Shown piece after piece: positions 57,698-64,000 of a stretch of 64,000 bases of DNA. Within the stretch, counting starts at the first letter, position 1; every line of letters starts with the position of its first letter. Under the pieces are notes generated by a model, which saw only the letters and a list, made by a program, of their open reading frames with translations, was not told the DNA's origin and did no database searches. Source of the DNA: Anoplopoma fimbria (Eukaryota; Chordata; Actinopteri; Perciformes; Anoplopomatidae); NCBI RefSeq assembly GCF_027596085.1, contig NC_072457.1:28801787-28865786 (forward strand), read 5' to 3'. The position numbers were made by a program, and so were the translations under genes.

Positions 57698-57827
57698 TCA
57701 GTGAGCCATGACAAATTGGTACTGCCCCTTGTGAGGGCGATTTCTTTCTTCTCTTTTCCAAGGACCAGCTACAGTATTGAGACTGTATGGATTCTGTACA
57801 TTTCCTTATGGGGTGAACATTGTACTG

Positions 57828-58370
57828 CAGGGATAGGCAACCTACGGCATATGTGCCAATAGTAAAACATGGTAGCTTAACCAATGATAAACTAGCAATA
57901 AAAGTGCCCTCTCATCAGCATGCCAAATTACCTTTCAGTTGCTTGTTTTGTAATCAATGGAAGTTTGATTGATTTTTTCCTCACCCAAATCCCCGAAACC
58001 CTTCCCACCTCTGCCTCTGATTGGCTAGCACTCGTAGCCCTCTCTGCAGAATTTGTTTAATGATGATAAACGAGATTGGTGGAAGGTTGGTAGGTTAATG
58101 ATTTCAGCTCAGATGTGGATGTTTTCATAAGATGCCAGTGTTCCTGTTAAGTGCTCTCATATTACAAGGTCCTAATTAAGGTAGAATTTGTTTTAGATGT
58201 TGCTATGCATGTTGCCTATATGGATGGAATAAAGTTACAGATCTGTTAGTGAAATACATTTTGATGTGGTTTCCTGAATAAAGTTAATATTAAGCTAAAT
58301 GTTGATGGCGCACTGATAGACAAGAAAAAAAGGCACTTTAATTCAATTTAAAAAATGTTGTAGACCCCTG
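57828..58370. mobile_element. hAT-type non-autonomous DNA transposon, complete, 8-bp TSD
   Basis: Left end CAGGGATAGGCAACCTAC and right end TGTTGTAGACCCCTG form degenerate hAT inverted repeats. The element is flanked by perfect 8-bp direct repeats TTGTACTG (57820-57827 and 58371-58378), the hallmark of hAT insertion. At 543 bp with no open frame it must have been mobilised in trans. It shares its interior with the copy at 33281-33665. Confidence 0.88.
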
Positions 58371-58378
58371 TTGTACTG

Positions 58379-62779
<4,401 letters not shown>

Positions 62780-63002
62780 CTGTCACAGGAGGATGACACA
62801 ACAGCCTTTGTCTCGCGGAGGAGACAGAACACTTTAGGTAGGTCAGAAGTCATTGTGGAGGAAGAGGAGGAGTCCAAGAGTGATTTAACGAGACTAACTC
62901 TCTGAATGATAAATAGACTGCATGACTCAGCAGAGTGGGGAGTAAAAAAGACTTTTGACTTTGACTGTTCGACCAGAATTTATAAAAAGTACAATAGTCT
63001 GC

Positions 63003-63043
63003 CACCCTTTCACCATGTTTTTACAAAACATGGTGAAAGGGTG
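63003..63043. repeat. Perfect 19-bp inverted repeat, 3-base loop
   Basis: CACCCTTTCACCATGTTTT (63003-63021) and AAAACATGGTGAAAGGGTG (63025-63043) are exact reverse complements separated by TAC. The rest of 62780-64000 shows no gene. Confidence 0.95.
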
Positions 63044-64000
63044 CAGCATGGGCCAAGGAAGAACTGATTAAAGTGGATCCGAATCCATTATTTTTTATCT
63101 TCATAAGAGAGGGAATGACCGTGGACTTGTCTGCGCTCTTCCAGTGCCGTGACATGTATTCTTTGCAATGACATGTGCATGTTATTTAGTTCAGTTTGTC
63201 GTCCGAGCCCCGGTTTAGGAGTATTCAGTGAAGAATATTAATCAAATAACAATCCTAGCATATTTTAGCATTTTTATATGTTGAAATCATTTATTTTAAG
63301 GTTTCTGAAAGACAAATCCTTTCTGAACTTCTTCAAGGCCCCATTCACTTGCTGCAAGTCTAGAGAACTGTCTCAGTCAGTGGATGGAGAACTGCATGAG
63401 CTGCTGCTTTAATAAATCAGACATTACATATAGCACAGGCAGAATGTGAGATAGTGAGCACAAAGAGAATAACTACTAATTTTCTTTTGCGTACTTATAT
63501 ACTATGCAAATCTGCCCTTAAGTTTGTATCACCAATAGCCCGATATGTTTCCCTTCATATGTCACTGTGAAACACATAGCATTGTATTATATATAATATA
63601 TTTGGACTTAAGGCAGATTTCGGTATGATTAATGTAATATTTACCATTAGAATAGAGGCCGGCATCACTGGACGAAGAAATTATTAGGCTTATATTTACT
63701 ACTCATGAACCATCACATTGTCTTATAAAAGAATACATTAATTCATTTTCTGTTCTGTTTTACTCATGTAGCCTAACTGTGTACTCATGGTAAGATCTTT
63801 AGGATACAAACATGGCAGCTTAAATACATGGGAAATTGGCCACAACTACCAACGTAGTTGCAAGATTCTTGAAAGTTTCCCTCCAACATATATTCATTAA
63901 AAGTCTAGCCTTCCCTAATTTATTTAATAATGCATGTAAATAAATTACATCACTTATTGTACAGGATAGAGGGTAGAGTAAACCAATATTTTTAGACTTG

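Overview
This is a vertebrate nuclear window, almost certainly from a ray-finned (percomorph-like) teleost. The evidence is GT-AG introns throughout, many long (CA)n/(GT)n tracts, and a set of interspersed repeats typical of teleost genomes. Two protein-coding genes can be read; both lie in the first 23.2 kb and converge tail to tail. The order dok7 (+) then lrpap1 (-) matches the DOK7-LRPAP1 neighbourhood of human 4p16.3, so this looks like conserved microsynteny.

Layout. (1) 1-10.5 kb: the 3' part of dok7, eight exons on the + strand from the end of the PTB domain to the stop codon. Its 3' UTR probably ends near an ATTAAA at 11073. The start (PH domain and most of the PTB domain) lies left of the window. 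(2) 11.5-23.2 kb: a complete lrpap1 (receptor-associated protein, RAP) on the - strand, eight coding exons and 347 codons, from signal peptide to the C-terminal HNEL ER-retention signal. (3) 23.2-23.45 kb: the lrpap1 upstream region, with two ZNF143-type motifs, an ETS core and an RFX X-box-like palindrome. (4) 23.5-64 kb: about 40 kb with no gene that I can support. It holds microsatellites, old transposon pieces (a hAT element with a perfect 8-bp target duplication, a decayed LINE, several teleost MITE/SINE-like repeats), and AT-rich unique stretches that could be regulatory.

Function. Dok-7 is the cytoplasmic activator of the receptor kinase MuSK at the neuromuscular junction. RAP is the ER chaperone of LDL-receptor-family proteins, including LRP4, the agrin receptor that acts with MuSK. 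The neighbours are therefore linked in biology, although nothing in the sequence shows co-regulation.

The most striking non-coding structures are: a roughly 1.8-kb, 32-bp-unit minisatellite that begins within about ten bases of the lrpap1 exon 1 splice donor and carries an AATAAA in nearly every unit on the sense strand; and one AT-rich satellite family present both in a dok7 intron and in lrpap1 intron 5. The dok7 reading frame continues for five exons beyond the point that matches the human C-terminus, adding several YxxL/YxNx tyrosine motifs. I found no bacterial-type system, CRISPR array or viral gene.
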